A program made the position numbers and the translations under genes. From Dermacentor variabilis (Eukaryota; Arthropoda; Arachnida; Ixodida; Ixodidae), in the NCBI RefSeq assembly GCF_050947875.1, contig NC_134570.1, positions 239,622,584 through 239,686,583 on the forward strand: a stretch of 64,000 nucleotides of DNA, read 5' to 3'. The notes under the pieces are model-generated. The model searched no databases, was not told the origin of the DNA, and worked only from the letters and a program-made list of their open reading frames with translations. Numbering within the stretch: position 1 is the stretch's first letter; each line of letters opens with the position of its first letter. This document shows positions 42,757 through 53,777 of the stretch, in pieces.

Positions 42757-44050
42757 TTAGGTTACAGAGGTCTTTCGAGGCCCTGTAACGGGGGTTCTGC
42801 CCTTTCTGGAGCATTCGAGGGAGCCTCGCCGCTCCTTAGGCGCTTGGCGCGCCGTGTGGATAGGTGTAGTGTCCATTGCCTCTTGTGAGGCGCCGGACAC
42901 GTGCTCTTGCGAGCGAGATGTTGTCAGGGAGGGTCCCGCCTTGGAGGGCAAGACCCCTGCGCCCACCAGCCCGGAGGTTGATGGGGCTCCCTGGGGGATT
43001 TGGCTGCGCCGGCCATTGCCAGCGCTGGAAGGGACCTGGGAAGTTGAGGCAGCCTCGGCTGCGCCCAACTTCGGTGTCGATGGTCCCCTCTCCTCGGTTG
43101 ACGGAGCAGCGCTAGCTGCAACCGCCGCGGGGGCAGATGGCGTAACTGCCGACTCGCTGGTTGTGGGTCGGACAGCCGCCGGTGGCCGTTGTGTCGCTGC
43201 CACCTGACGCGTCACACCGGCAAAACTTTTCTTGGGCCGGTATGAAACCCGCCTGCGTGCCTCTTTGAACGATATATTCTCTTTTACTTAGATCGTTACT
43301 ATTTCTTTTTCCTTCTTCCAAGAGGGGCACGACCGCGAGTACGCGGCTTGCTCCCCATCACAGTTTACACAGTGGAGAGCGTTCTCACAAGTTTCAGCAG
43401 TGTGTTCTTGGGCACTGCATTTAGTACAAGTTTGGCGGCCTGGGCAGCTCTGCGAGCTTTGGCCGAAGCGCGGGCATTTGAAACAACGGAGTGGGTTTGG
43501 CACGTACGGTCTGACACGGAGCTTGATATACCCGGCCTCGGTTGACTCGGGCAAGACACTTGAACCAAAGGTGATTATTAAGTGCTTCGTCTGAATCTCT
43601 TTACCTTCTCGCCTTATCTTAATTCTTCTGACATTGGTCACATTTTGTTCGCTGAAGCCCTCCAGGAGTTCCGCTTCAGTCAATGCAAGAAAATCATCAT
43701 CCGACAAAACACCGCGGGTGGTGTTCATTGTACGGTGCGGGGTTACTAATATGTGGGTCTCCCCAAATGACACTAGCTTCGGTAATTTGTCATATTGCTT
43801 CTGGTCGCGGAGCTCCAAGAGGAGGTCGCCGCTTGCCATCCTCGACGCCTTGTAACCTGGACCAAAAACATCAGTCAAGGTCTTTGACACAAGGAACGGT
43901 GAAATGGTTCGCACTGGTTTGTCTGACTTTTCAGAGTGAATAACGTGAAAGCGGGGGAAGTTTTGGATTTGGCGTCCGAAAAACTGGAATAAATCTTCGG
44001 TGCGCCCTCGTTTCTGAGGGCGATCAGGAAGTGGGGGAAAGAAGTTTCCA
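42757..44050 (-). pseudogene. LINE E ORF1: gag-like protein with zinc knuckles
   Basis: Main frame 44050-43288: RPQKRGRTEDLFQFFGRQ near the start, a folded region, LRVRPYVPNPLRCFKC, then CFKCPRFGQSSQSC (the usual His is replaced by Gln), CTKCSAQEHTAETC and CVNCDGEQAAYSRSC (also without His). A frameshift at about 43290-43215 leads to an Ala/Pro/Ser-rich tail (43215-42757). The true start codon is not obvious; upstream frames to 44436 are UTR translation. Loss of zinc-ligand His in two knuckles suggests decay. Confidence 0.82.
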
Positions 44051-44583
44051 TGAAAATATATAAAAATTCGGCAACAGCGCCGACCGCCCACCACGGAGCC
44101 CAACGAGGGGACGCGGCAGAGCTTGCATACAAGTCTGCACAACGCCAGTCGTACGCCGTCACTATAACCGAATATGGTGTACCCAAGGTTGGATAGCCAC
44201 ACAGGGTTAACCCTTGCCGCCAGGAGAAAGGAAGTAAAAAGAAGAGAGAAGGAGACAGGAAAGGTCAAAAGTGCGAGATAAAGACGAAGATTCGAGGAGG
44301 GAGACAGGAAAAGGCGACTGCCGATGTCCTCCAGGTGGGTCAGTCTGGAGGTGCCGTCTATGTGAAGCCGTGGCCGAAGAGGTGTGTTGCCTCCGCCGGG
44401 GGGCCTTAAAGATCCGAACACCCAGCATCGGCTCAACCCCCCGGATCCCCCTTTCCCCAGACACGGCTAAACCGCGCACGGCTACACGCGGTAGGGTCCA
44501 ACCCTCGCGTGCTCGGGTACGTGGTGTCGCAACACACCAAACGCCTGCTGACGCAGACGCCCCTGCGGGGTTTGGTGTTTATG

Positions 44584-46167
44584 TCCACTCCTGATGCTTT
44601 AAGTTATGCCAGTGGAACGTGAGGGAACATAAGTGAAAACTTTTGTCTAAGTGGCTAGGGAATTGCACTTGGGCCAGTCCTAAATTATGTCTGTGTGTGT
44701 TTGGCTGTCCATTTTTGGTAGTGATGGGCTGCCATACATTCTTGTGGCTTTCTTCCTGCAGGGCCCCAGAAGGTGCCTTCGACACTGGGCTTGGCCACTA
44801 CAGCAGCAGGTACTTGTATCCTGTAGTGCACAAGCCTGGGCAGTTGCATGGTTACGCGGACTGCTTGGCCAGTATAGAATCATCCCACTTGACCGGAGCA
44901 ACACTTACAACAACACTCATGTTGTGCCCATGTTATGTCATAATAGACCGACTCAGCTCTTGGGCCTCTTGATGCATGGATCCGAATGTTTACTTTGCAT
45001 AGTGGAACTCTAAACCACCACAATGGTCACGGTGATGGTCTTGAGCGTATGCTACTTGTGCCTGTTCACTTGTATTTCACATTCCATCTGCAGCTTCATG
45101 GAGAATCCACAACAGGTCATTTTGGCGTGATGCGCACTTACAGCGATGTGTAGTGTCATTTCTTTTAGCCTAAGTTTTCTTGCTCCATGCGGAATCATGT
45201 TGGCAGCTGCTAACTGTGCCAACGGCGCAAGACACCACACATGCCTCCCACTGACCTTCAGCCTAATGACATAGCAGTAGAACATCTGCGTCATCCTTGA
45301 TCTGCTTAGTCATTTTCCATACCTGCCAATCCTCCTGTCGTAAAGCTAATAAGTTTCGGTGCATTTACGGCATCATAAATGTTCCATTTTGTCTAAGATG
45401 CTGTTCGCAAAAAAAGATTCACAATGTTACGTTGCAAGTTTTGTGAAAGGACGCCAGAGCGTTACTTGCTTCCATCAAGTTGCTCAAACAGGCGAAATCC
45501 GCAGCACCAGATTCAGTGGTAAAGTCGCTGGCATCTGAAAGCAATGTGTGTCTTCTCAGTTTCTGCTGTTACAAGTTTGCTGCTACTTGTGTGCTGCGTC
45601 TCAGGGTAAAAAAATGTTATTGAAGTGCATATGTATCCCTCGAAAGGTTTGTGCTCGAAGCAAGAAAGAGGCAGCTATTGCATATACCTTTTTCACCCCC
45701 TTGATGTCGTCTCCAAGGATTTCATGAATTTTAACGTTCACAGTGCGGTAGGCATGTTTTCCAGACATTGGCCTCAGGGAACAAATCAGATTATGTCACG
45801 ACAGGTTGCCACACGGTATCCTATGACTTGCGTGCATTCGACCAGCTGTGCTTCAGATGTTCTCTACTTTGCGCTCCTTAATGTGATTTCGCTTCACGGA
45901 GCTCCTCGTCAGTTGCCAATCAATGGCATAGCTTCTTGCTATGCATGGTAGCTAATTTTCTTCATTCATGTTCTACTAAACACAAGCTCACCACCACTTT
46001 TCACCATCATACAATGGGTTCACCAAAAGACGGAACTTACAACACAACTGACATGATCTACATGTATGTTTCCACCCACCATAAATGGGACACTACCTTG
46101 CTTTTGTTAACCTTGCTCATAATTCATCATGCTATGACACTGCTGCCCATTAGCCATGCTATCTTCC
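44584..46167 (+). pseudogene. Gypsy 4, decayed: RNase H end and integrase
   Basis: Plus strand, many shifts. 44610-44760: SYASG and a FGCPFLVVMGCHTFLWLSSC block (usual PFxVxTDHxALxWL). 44790-44870: YPVVHKPGQLHGYADCLAS (xVVYKSGRxHxxADxLSR). 45035-45250: LLVPVHL, TGHFGVMRTYSDV and LCQRRKTPHMPP (HHCC zinc domain). 45850-46130: LHGAPRQL, STKHKLTTTFHHHTMG and DMIYMYVSTHHKWDT (DDE region with the Glu lost). The frame ends at IFLLV, where LINE F copy 1 is inserted. Old and inactive. Confidence 0.72.
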
Positions 46168-46174
46168 TTTTGGT

Positions 46175-46640
46175 GTGGCTCGGCTTGGCATTCACGAACT
46201 CCTATTCATTCCACATTGGTATGGCCGACAGCCCTTCTTAGGACACATGCGGCTGGGAGGAGACGATTGAGCACCTCCTTTGTGACTGTCCCCGTTACAA
46301 AGTGCCAAGAAAAGTGCTCGTGACCGCGCTTGAAAAACTGGACAATCGCCTCTTTACAGAGGAGAAAGCTCTAGGACACTCGTCCAGACGGGCTTCGGCA
46401 CTGAAGGCCTTAAGGGCTTTGCTGAAGTTTTTAAGGACATGCGAATTGTGCCACCGCCTTTGAATGTTGTAGCGCGTAGTTTTGCGTTATTGTGTGAAGT
46501 TTCTGGTTTCCACATTTTTTCCTCTTCTTCTTCTTTCTCCTTTTATTCCCTTTACCCCTTTCCCCAGCACAGAGTAGCCAGCCGGTACTTACACTGGCTA
46601 ACCTCCCTGTCTTTCCTCCTCTTTGTCTCCTCTCCTCTCT
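46175..46640 (+). mobile_element. 5'-truncated LINE F copy 1
   Basis: TSD TTTTGGT at 46168-46174 and 46641-46647. It encodes only WLGLAFTNSYSFHIGMADS and CGWEETIEHLLCDCPRY (terminal zinc finger) to a stop near 46461. The 3' UTR contains CCCCAGCACAGAGTAGCC and a CT-rich tail. Same family as 29694-30265. Confidence 0.88.
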
Positions 46641-46860
46641 TTTTGGTCGTGAATTGACATTGTCTATGAATGCCTTGCTACTGGTTGCTTCGCTGCAACC
46701 ATTGCAGTACCTGCAAGATTTTATTGTGCAGGCAACCACTACACAGCATACCACCTTTAAGTGGCTCACAATGTCACAGGCATTACAGAAGTTTTCTTAC
46801 GAATGCTGTCACAAGGATGCCTATTATCGTCCTGCTGTTCTTGTCATTCTGCTGTTCTAG
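46641..46860 (+). pseudogene. Gypsy 4 integrase, C-terminal continuation
   Basis: Right after the LINE F tail the frame reads ELTLSMNALLLVAS, QYLQDFIVQATTTQH, LTMSQALQKFSYECCHKDAY and YRPAVLVILLF. This is the expected continuation of the interrupted IFLLV block (YGRExxLPxDxxL, then a helical region and the xPGDxVxLxx strand). The stop is at 46858. Confidence 0.68.
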
Positions 46861-47889
46861 TGCTGTTCTTGTCATTAACTCAGAGTTGATATCTCAGCAA
46901 ATCTCTTACCATGCTACAGTAGCATACCACACTGTGAGAAAGCACGGAGTTTATCCTTGAGACTGCCTTGGGCAAACCTGCAGTGCCATCTCTGTGTGCC
47001 CAAACTGAACTCGTTATCGTGGCTAAAATAACGCCATGTAACCGATCTGTGAATGCTGCACTCTGGTAGGATTGTTCTTGCCTCATCAGTAATGTTGCAA
47101 TGCTGAAGAAAGCAGCATTAGATCAACACTGACGATGAGGTGATGATTGACGTGTAGAGGCTACAAACAAATTTTAGTTATTGCTACACAGTAAATAGTT
47201 GTGAAAACAGCATAATAAATCCACAAACTAGCTGTAATAACACAGCTTGCTCGAAATTTTAATGGAGTTGTATTGCATGTAGCAATATTTGTGGCGTTGA
47301 TAGATGTTCTTGTCATAGAGTTCAATGTTGATAACACTTTGTTTTACTCGTTGTCTACCTGTATGGATGTCACAGGTGGATGGAAAATGTTTTATCTGAA
47401 CACTCACTGTCTATCATCTGTAGAGCATGTGCTGTTACATTTTGTTAGTGGCTGTACATTGTAAATTTTGCTGGTTCTTTGTAGTACTTGGCTTTAGTGT
47501 ATGTGTGTACATGTGCGCACACATGAACAAAGGTATTAATGATACAACTGCTAAAAATGGATTCACTGGAAATTGGGCTGTGATTCTGTAAGGTGTTCTG
47601 AATCCTGTATCTTTTTCATTTTTTACAGCGTTTCTTCTTTGGCGCCATTAAAAGAGGCATGCCCTTGTTTCTTCAGACTCAGTGTCGAAGCATTAATTGC
47701 AGATTCAAGACAGTTTTTATCGTAACTTACGTTGTATAAAGTTGCTGTTATTTATTCTAGTTTTCCACAAGGCATATTGTTACCGGGAGAAGAGAGGTTT
47801 CAATACATTAACAGGCATTTACAAAACATTCACTGGCATACAAGGTGGAAGACAGTCCATGCGACATCAGCAAGCGTCCTCGCCTTCTG
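46861..47889. other. Unassigned stretch, perhaps gypsy 4 3' end
   Basis: No domain seen. It follows the gypsy 4 integrase and might include its 3' non-coding region or LTR, but I find no second LTR copy. A+T-rich, with short frames only. Confidence 0.3.
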
Positions 47890-48440
47890 TACTGTCTTCA
47901 GTTTCGTCTGGCTGTGCTTGGTAATATGACCCCTGGCGACGAAGGCGCCTTCCCCATGCTCGCTAGATCGTCCGGGTGATATTGCTTAAGGCGGATGACG
48001 TGGACGACATCGGTGGAAGGTCGAGAGGAATCGAGAAGCGTGATTTCATATGTGATGTCGGTACCTTGGCACAAGACACGTTTTGGGCCAGAGTAAGACG
48101 AAATCAACATTCCACAAAGGCCCACCTGCTGAGATGGTGTCCAAAGATGGACAATATCCGCAGGGTTGAAGTGGGCATAGCAGTCGTGGGCATCACAAAA
48201 GCATCGTTGCTTTTCCTGCGAAGCGGCAAGGTGCAGGCGGGAAATCTGGCGTGACGTGTATATTCTGACGAAATGTCAAGAAAAGCGGGAAGGCGCGTCT
48301 CAAATGATAGCCTGGAGTTTCTACCGTACAAGAGATAAAACGGTGAAAAAACTGCAGAGTCATGTTGGGATGAATTATAAGCAGATGTTGCGAAGGGAAA
48401 AGTCACGGTATGAATTCCGCAATGCCGAACTAGCCTTTGT
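47890..48440 (-). pseudogene. Gypsy integrase C-terminal fragment
   Basis: The minus frame from about 48410 reads FATSAYNSSQHDSAVFSPFY and LLYGRNSRLSFETRLPAFLD (after the catalytic Glu of integrase). A shift at about 48125 gives SYSGPKRVLCQGTDITYEI and DVVHVIRLKQYHP, the chromodomain-proximal end of gypsy integrases. It is cut at 48440 by a LINE tail on the plus strand. Confidence 0.78.
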
Positions 48441-48560
48441 ATAAATTCATTTATTCCTCGAACTGGAAATGACTGGAGCCACCTCCCTGCCTTCATGGCT
48501 GCCATCACCGACGTGAACGAATTTGCCTCTGGCCCTGAGAGTATTGAAATAAATAAATAA
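48441..48560 (+). pseudogene. Very short LINE 3' end
   Basis: Plus frame reads FIPRTGNDWSHLPAFMAAIT-like sequence (the FPRTxxDWNxLP block that closes CR1/Jockey RT proteins) followed by AAATAAATAAATAA at 48547-48560. Only about 120 bp of the element is left. Confidence 0.65.
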
Positions 48561-48985
48561 TGTCACAACGAGTAACATTTTTCAAGATGGTGTAAAAATT
48601 TCTGCTAGCATATCAGGTGAGGAAATCTCTAAAGGCGGAGAATGCGTAGCACAAATCTCCAAATAGAAATCATTTGGATTTCTCAGAAAGTAAACGTTGC
48701 AATCACAGAAAAATTTGTCCTGGTTTAAGGATCAAAGTCGCGACCAATGCCTTTTGTTGGGACAATTGTGACATTTCAAAAAAATTCTATACAGCTGACC
48801 ATAAGATAGGCTTTTTTGTTGCCATGTATTATATGTATAATTCTTAGGTGAAAAATGTCAAAGATGTCACCAATGTATTCTACTTAGGAAGAAGAAACGT
48901 TGGAATACATTTACTTTAATTATATACATTTAATGCGTCATTAATGCACTGTGCAGTGGCTACTGACTGGACAATTCATTGAAAT
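48561..48985. other. Unassigned A+T-rich stretch
   Basis: No frame or repeat recognised between the LINE tail and the next LINE fragment. It might be the degraded pre-RT part of LINE H. Confidence 0.3.
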
Positions 48986-49737
48986 GTATACCAAAGGGAG
49001 ATCAACCCCTAAACATGCAATATCATCGTCCTGTCTCATTGACCTAACTTGGCTACAAAATGTTAGAGCACGTGATCTGCCGGCACCTTAAATAAAACCT
49101 GGACGAAAGAAAGTTGCTGTCACAAGTCCAGCATGGTTTTATGGAAGCCTTATTTACTGTAACTCAGCGCACATAACGGCTTCGCAATTAATAACGGGCA
49201 ACAAATTGATGCTGTATTTTTAGACTTTGCCAACGCCTTTGATTAAGTGCCTCTATATAAAGCTCTCTATAAGCTTTACGCAGTCGGAATACACACCAAA
49301 TCTGTACTTTTTATCAGAGCCTGCCTCAAAAATCGTGTTCAGTGCGTCAATGCCGAGAATTGTATATCTGATGCGCTTCCTTTCACTTCAGCTGTACCGC
49401 AGGGGCCATTCCTGGAATCCATTATGTTCCTTGTATATGTCAATGAGAGCAAATATGATCAATTCTAATTTGAAGCAAAACTTTTCTTGGATGTTTTGCA
49501 CATCGTAGTTGAATCATAAGCTGATAAAACTAGTCTCAAAAATAACCTTGATAAGGTTTTCGCAGTTGTGAAGAGTGGGAAATTAGTTTAAACATTATTA
49601 AGTGCTCTTTTATGCAGATAAGCAACAAGAAGAAACATTTACACTTTCCCTCTTCATTGGCTACACTATCTAATAATGTTTCTGCCTATTGGTACCTAGG
49701 GGCAACTAACAGAACGCATGTGGTGCAACGAGCATAT
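48986..49737 (+). pseudogene. LINE H, RT fragment (left part)
   Basis: Plus strand, frequent stops. YHRPVSLT and YKMLEHVICRHL near 49025-49090, SQVQHGF near 49120-49140, AVFLDFANAFD near 49212-49245, then LYKALYKLYAVGIHTKS and AVPQGPFLESIMFLVYVNE (the PQGS block as PQGP) at 49390-49450. The last readable block MWCNEH is cut at 49737 by gypsy 3; its continuation IENIC lies at 54197. Confidence 0.75.
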
Positions 49738-50155
49738 TGACACGTGTACTTGTCTTAATCGGGTGACACGTTTAACCGCCTAACTAATGTTATCGTGCAA
49801 CGCAGGACGCGCCTGCATGTATCGGAAGTTTCTGGAATGTTATCGATGCTTCCATCCGCTGTCTATGACCGAGCCTTGTGTAATCTGATCACACGTGTGC
49901 GCGACGCGAATAATGTAGAACTTTTTAGAAGGCACGCGGGTCCCAGCGATTAGTCTGGAACATTCGACGACTGATGTAGAAAAGCGGATGCGCTTGACCC
50001 GCTGAGCAGATTTTCGACGATCGCCGACCGTGTTCGCCGCTATCGTTGTTCTTTGAGTGTAGCCTGCTTTTGTGGGCACAGGTTCGCCCAATAAAAGTTA
50101 ATTTTGTCTTCCGCAGTATTGCTACTGTGTTCTGCAACGTCACGACCACGTGACA
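49738..50155 (+). repeat. Gypsy 3 5' LTR
   Basis: 418 bp. The position matching the TATA box of the other LTR is TAGAAAAG (49977-49984), so this promoter copy is damaged. AATAAA at 50090-50095 is the poly(A) signal. Confidence 0.95.
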
Positions 50156-50525
50156 TCTGGTGGAGGTGCCTTTCGTTCATTTACCGGACGCCCTCGACAA
50201 GCCGTGATCCAAGCACGGACCACAAAGAGAACACCAACGTAGTCCCGGACCATCGAGCAAGCCGCCGTCTTCAACAGCTGCCCCCGGAGCACGGACTTCT
50301 ACCTGAGAAACCAAGAAGATTGTGGCCAAGGCAACCCGAATGGCAGCCATCGTGCTGTCATTGGCTGCATCGTGCTGCAGCCAATGGCAGCATGATGGTG
50401 CCCCATCGTGCTGCAGCAGCCCAGGGAGCCTCCGACGTTCCACGGTTAAACATTCGAGGACCCGGAAACCTGGCTTGAGACGTATGAGAGGGTCGCTGCA
50501 TTTAACAGCTGGAACAGCGACGACA
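50156..50525 (+). pseudogene. Gypsy 3 leader and gag N-terminal stub
   Basis: After a leader with several GCAGCC/GCTGCA words (50350-50420), the frame reads REPPTFHG, a stop, TFEDPETWLETYERVAAFN and SWNSDD, the first capsid residues of a gypsy gag. At about 50525 the sequence changes to a segment that normally lies between protease and RT. Most of gag, the zinc knuckles and protease are missing. Confidence 0.75.
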
Positions 50526-51925
50526 GCGAAATTTCTGTCGCAAGAGGGATCGCTCGACTCCAGGGAGGAAAAGCGGAAGTTATGCTAACCAACTTCAGCC
50601 AAGAGTTCAAGCGCATCAACAAGGGCACGACGATCGCATACATCGAGGAAATTCTGGAAACCAGCAATGCGTTTCTCCTTTCGGATTCTGTCGCATCTAC
50701 ACCGACGACCGTAGTTCCCAAGCTAGACTTCGACATAAATGCAAGTCTCCCCGTGATTAAGCAGCAACAGCTCAGAAGTCTGCTTGGACGATACAAAGAT
50801 CGCTTTTCGACGTCATCGAGGATTCGACAAACACCAGTCGCAAAGCATCGCATAATAACCGAAGAGTGCGCTCGACCACTCCGCCTGAGCCCTTACCGAG
50901 TTTCGACGCGATAACGCGAAGCCATAAGACAACAAGTCGACGAAATGCTGCGCGACGACATCATCCAGCCGTAGAAAAGCCCGTGGGCGTCTCCTGTTGT
51001 TTTAGTAAAGAAACAGGATGGAACCTTACGTTTCTGCGTCGATTATCGTCGACTGAACAAGAACACGAAGAAGGACGTCTACCCCCTCCCACGGATAGAC
51101 GACGCATTGGATCGGCTCTGCAACGCCAAATACTTCTCATCGATGGACCTCAAATCTGGCTACTGGCAAATAGAAGTCGACGAAAGGGATCGCGAACAGA
51201 CCGCCTTCATCACGCCAGACGGCCTCTATGAGTTAAAGGTTATGCCATTTGGGCTGTGCTCGGCGCCTGCTACGTTCCAGCGTGTGATGGACACGGTTCT
51301 AGCAGGATTGAAGTGGCAGACCTGTCTTGTTTACTTGGATGTCGTCGTCGTCTTCGCCGGAAATTTCCACGATCACCTTAAGCGGCTTGCCACAGTACTA
51401 GAGGCCATCAGGTCATCAGGGCTTACTATCAAGCCGGAAAAGTGCTGCTTCGCTTACGGCGAGCTGCTGTTTCTAGGCCACATAATCAGCAAATCTGGAA
51501 GCCGCCTCGACCCGCAGAAGACAGCTGCCATCGCAAAGTTCCCGCAGCCTATCGACAAGAAGGCAGTGCGTGGATTTCTGGGCATGTGTGCCTACTACAG
51601 GCACTTTGTCAAGGACTTTTCATGGATCGCGGAGCCGCTAACGCATCTAACCAAATGTGATGTCGAGTTGAATTGGGGAAACGCCGCAGGCCGATGCATT
51701 TCAAGAACTCAAACGACGCGTGCAGTCGCCGCCAGTACTTTCACACTTCGACGTGAACGCCGATACCGAAATCCACACCGACGCCAGTAGCCTAGGCGTC
51801 GGTGCCGTCCTAGTCCAGAGGAAAGACGGACTTGAATGGGTGATATATTATGCGAGCCGGTCGCTGTCAAAAGCGCAAGGCAATCATTCTACGACTGAAA
51901 AGGAATGCCTCGCCATCATTTAGGC
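50526..51925 (+). pseudogene. Gypsy 3 pol: reverse transcriptase and RNase H
   Basis: Starts with ISVARGIARLQGGKAEVML, then LRSLLGRYKDRFSTSS. The RT region reads EMLRDDIIQP, DGTLRFCVDYRRLNKNTKKD (in a frame-shifted stretch at 50960-51080), SMDLKSGYWQIEVDE (first catalytic Asp), FGLCSAPATFQRVMD and VYLDVVVVFAG, where the canonical YLDDVVVF has lost its second Asp (51340-51365). LFLGHIISKSGSRLDP and FLGMCAYYRHFVKDFSW follow. After a shift near 51690 RNase H begins: [40 protein letters not shown], then a stop at 51923. Confidence 0.92.
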
Positions 51926-51989
51926 TACAGCGAAATTCCTCCCTTACCTCTATGGCAGGCCATTCAAGGTCGTCAGCGACTATCACGCG

Positions 51990-53324
51990 TTGTGTTGGCT
52001 AGCTAGCTTAAAGGACCCTGCAGGATGGCTGGCGCGGTGGAGCCTTAGACTGCAAGAATGTAACGTCACCGTAATATACAAGTCAGGAAGAAAACACTAT
52101 GACGCCGACTGCTTATCACGCGCCTCCATCGATTCCCCGCCGCAAGACGACGAGGAGGATAGCGCCTTCCTTGGAATAATAAGCGCAGAAGACTTCACTA
52201 AACAGCAGCGAGCAGACCCGGAGCTAAAAGGCCTCGTCGATGTTGGGCTGCTGAGCACGAGGTTGCAAGATCGAATCCCGGCCACGGCGGCCGCATTTCG
52301 ATGGGGGCGAAATGCGAAAAACACCCGTGTACTTATATTTAGGTGCACGTTAAAGAACCCCGGGTGGTCGAAATTTCCGGAGTCCTCCACTACGGCATGC
52401 CTCATAATGAGAAAGTGGTTTTCGCGCGTTAAACTCCATAATTTAGTTTTAATTTTTTTAAAAGGCCTCGTCGAGTATTTGGAAGGGAACACCGACGTTG
52501 CCCCTAGGGCATTTAAGCGCGGGTTGTCTTTGTTCACGCTACAAAACAACCTTCTCGTGAAGAACTTCTCACCAGTCCGTGCCAGCTCCCTTCTTGTTGT
52601 ACTGTCAGCGCTGCGTCCAGAAGCATTGAACGCCCTACACGATGATCCAACCGCTGGGCACCTCGGATTCTCCCGGACGCTGTCGCGGATACAGGAAAGG
52701 TATTACTGGCCGCGTCTGACCGCCGACGTCGCCCGTTACGTCAAGACATGCCGCGACTGTCAACGACGCAAGACCCCACCGACAAGGCCAGCAGGATTAC
52801 TACAGCCGATCGAGCCTCCTGGCCGACCATTCCAGCAGATTGGGATGGATTTGTTGGGGCCGTTTCCGACGTCAACGTCTGGGAATAAGTGGATCGTCGT
52901 GGCGACGGACTATGTCACCCGCTTCGCCGAAACTAAAGCTCTTCCAAAAGGCAGCGCAGCCGAAGTGGCGAAATTTTTCGTCGAGAACATCCTACTGCGA
53001 CACGGTGCCCCAGAAGTCCTAATCACCGACAGAGGAACGGCTTTTATAGCAGCGCTCACCCAAGCCATTCTGCAATGCAGCCAGACAAGCCACAGGAGGA
53101 CAACTGCCTACCACCCGCAGACGAATGGTCTCACGGAGCGCCTGAACAAGACCCTAGCCGACATGCTAGCAATGTACGTCGACGTCGAACACAAGACCTG
53201 GGAAGACCTGGAACACAAGACACAACACGGCGGTGCAAGAAACAACACAGATCACGCCGTTCAAGTTGGTTTACGGCAGGAACCCGGCGACGACGCTCGA
53301 CGCCATGCTGCCGCACGTCACTGA
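51990..53324 (+). pseudogene. Gypsy 3 pol: RNase H end, in-frame SINE, integrase
   Basis: A 444-codon frame. It begins CWLASLKDPAGWLARWSLRL and VIYKSGRKHYDADCLSR (RNase H end), then a linker to ELKGLVD. Next are 78 codons made of the Ruka SINE plus one TSD copy. It resumes KGLVEYLEGNTD, DDPTAGHLGFSRTLSRIQER and CRDCQRRKTPP (HHCC), IGMDLLGPFPTSTSGNKW (first Asp), LITDRGTAFI (second Asp) and NGLTERLNKTLADML (Glu). A small duplication EHKTWEDLEHKT near 53200-53220 and a shift follow; the end is in the next frame. Confidence 0.93.
52241..52459 (+). repeat. Ruka-type SINE inside gypsy 3 pol, 5'-truncated
   Basis: TSD AAAAGGCCTCGTCGA at 52226-52240 and 52460-52474 (15 bp, exact). The copy starts at TGTTGGGCTGCTGAGCACG, so the first about 30 bases with the A box are missing. 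It ends in a T/A-rich tail. It adds 234 nt (219 + 15), exactly 78 codons, with no stop in the pol frame. Confidence 0.95.
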
Positions 53325-53628
53325 CGAAAAGAATCTTGATGTCGATACCTATCTCCAGCGCGCCGAAGCCCCACAGCTCGCCCGCCTACGGATCAAGAAC
53401 CAGCAGCGTACCGACAGCCGACACTACAACCGCCAACGACGCTTCGTCGAGTACCAGCCCGGCGACCGTGTTTGGGTATGGACCCCGATACGCCGACGAG
53501 GACTGAGTGAGAAGCTACTGCGACGCTATTTCGGACCCTACAAGGTCATCCGACGTATTGGCGCACTAAACTATGAGGTCGTGCCAGACGGCATTTCGCG
53601 TTCACAGCGGCGCCGCGCACGATCTTAA
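53233..53628 (+). pseudogene. Gypsy 3 integrase C-terminal part
   Basis: Reads QITPFKLVYGRNPATTLDAM, ARLRIKNQQRTDSRHYN, YQPGDRVWVWTPIRRRGLSE, YFGPYKVIRRIGALNYEVV and a basic RSQRRRARS end. This is the normal C-terminus of the integrase of this gypsy group, here shifted by one or two bases relative to the preceding frame. Confidence 0.92.
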
Positions 53629-53777
53629 GTGGTCCACGTGGTGCGTCTTAAACCAATTTACGGACGCTGACGAACTTCCTTATTTTGTTGTTTTCTTTGC
53701 TAGGAGTGCTTTTCTTTATTACTTTCGTTTGTTTGCAGCATCGGGTCGATGCTCTTTAAGAGGGGGGGGGGGGTTAT
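53629..53777 (+). other. Gypsy 3 3' non-coding part and polypurine tract
   Basis: About 150 bp after the pol stop. It ends in AAGAGGGG... at 53758-53773, a polypurine tract able to prime plus-strand DNA synthesis, immediately before the 3' LTR. Confidence 0.75.

Larger units (their letters stand above)
38627..44571 (-). mobile_element. LINE E, full-length I-clade element (5.9 kb)
   Basis: A 12-bp TSD TTGGTGTTTATG at 38615-38626 and 44572-44583 fixes both ends. Minus strand: GC-rich 5' UTR from 44571, gag-like ORF1 (about 44050-42757), ORF2 with APE endonuclease, RT and RNase H (42710-39060), and a 3' end reading GGCCCTTGCGCCATAAAACC before an ATCATC-type tail. Several frameshifts in ORF1 and the endonuclease; the RT frame is open for 515 codons. 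Confidence 0.92.

Noticed and set aside
44761..44810. Exon-like stretch between TTTCTTCCTGCAG and CAG/GTACTT
   Set aside because: The frame across it matches the end of gypsy RNase H (VVHKPG, YADCLAS) on both sides of the donor-like site, so it is retroelement coding sequence.
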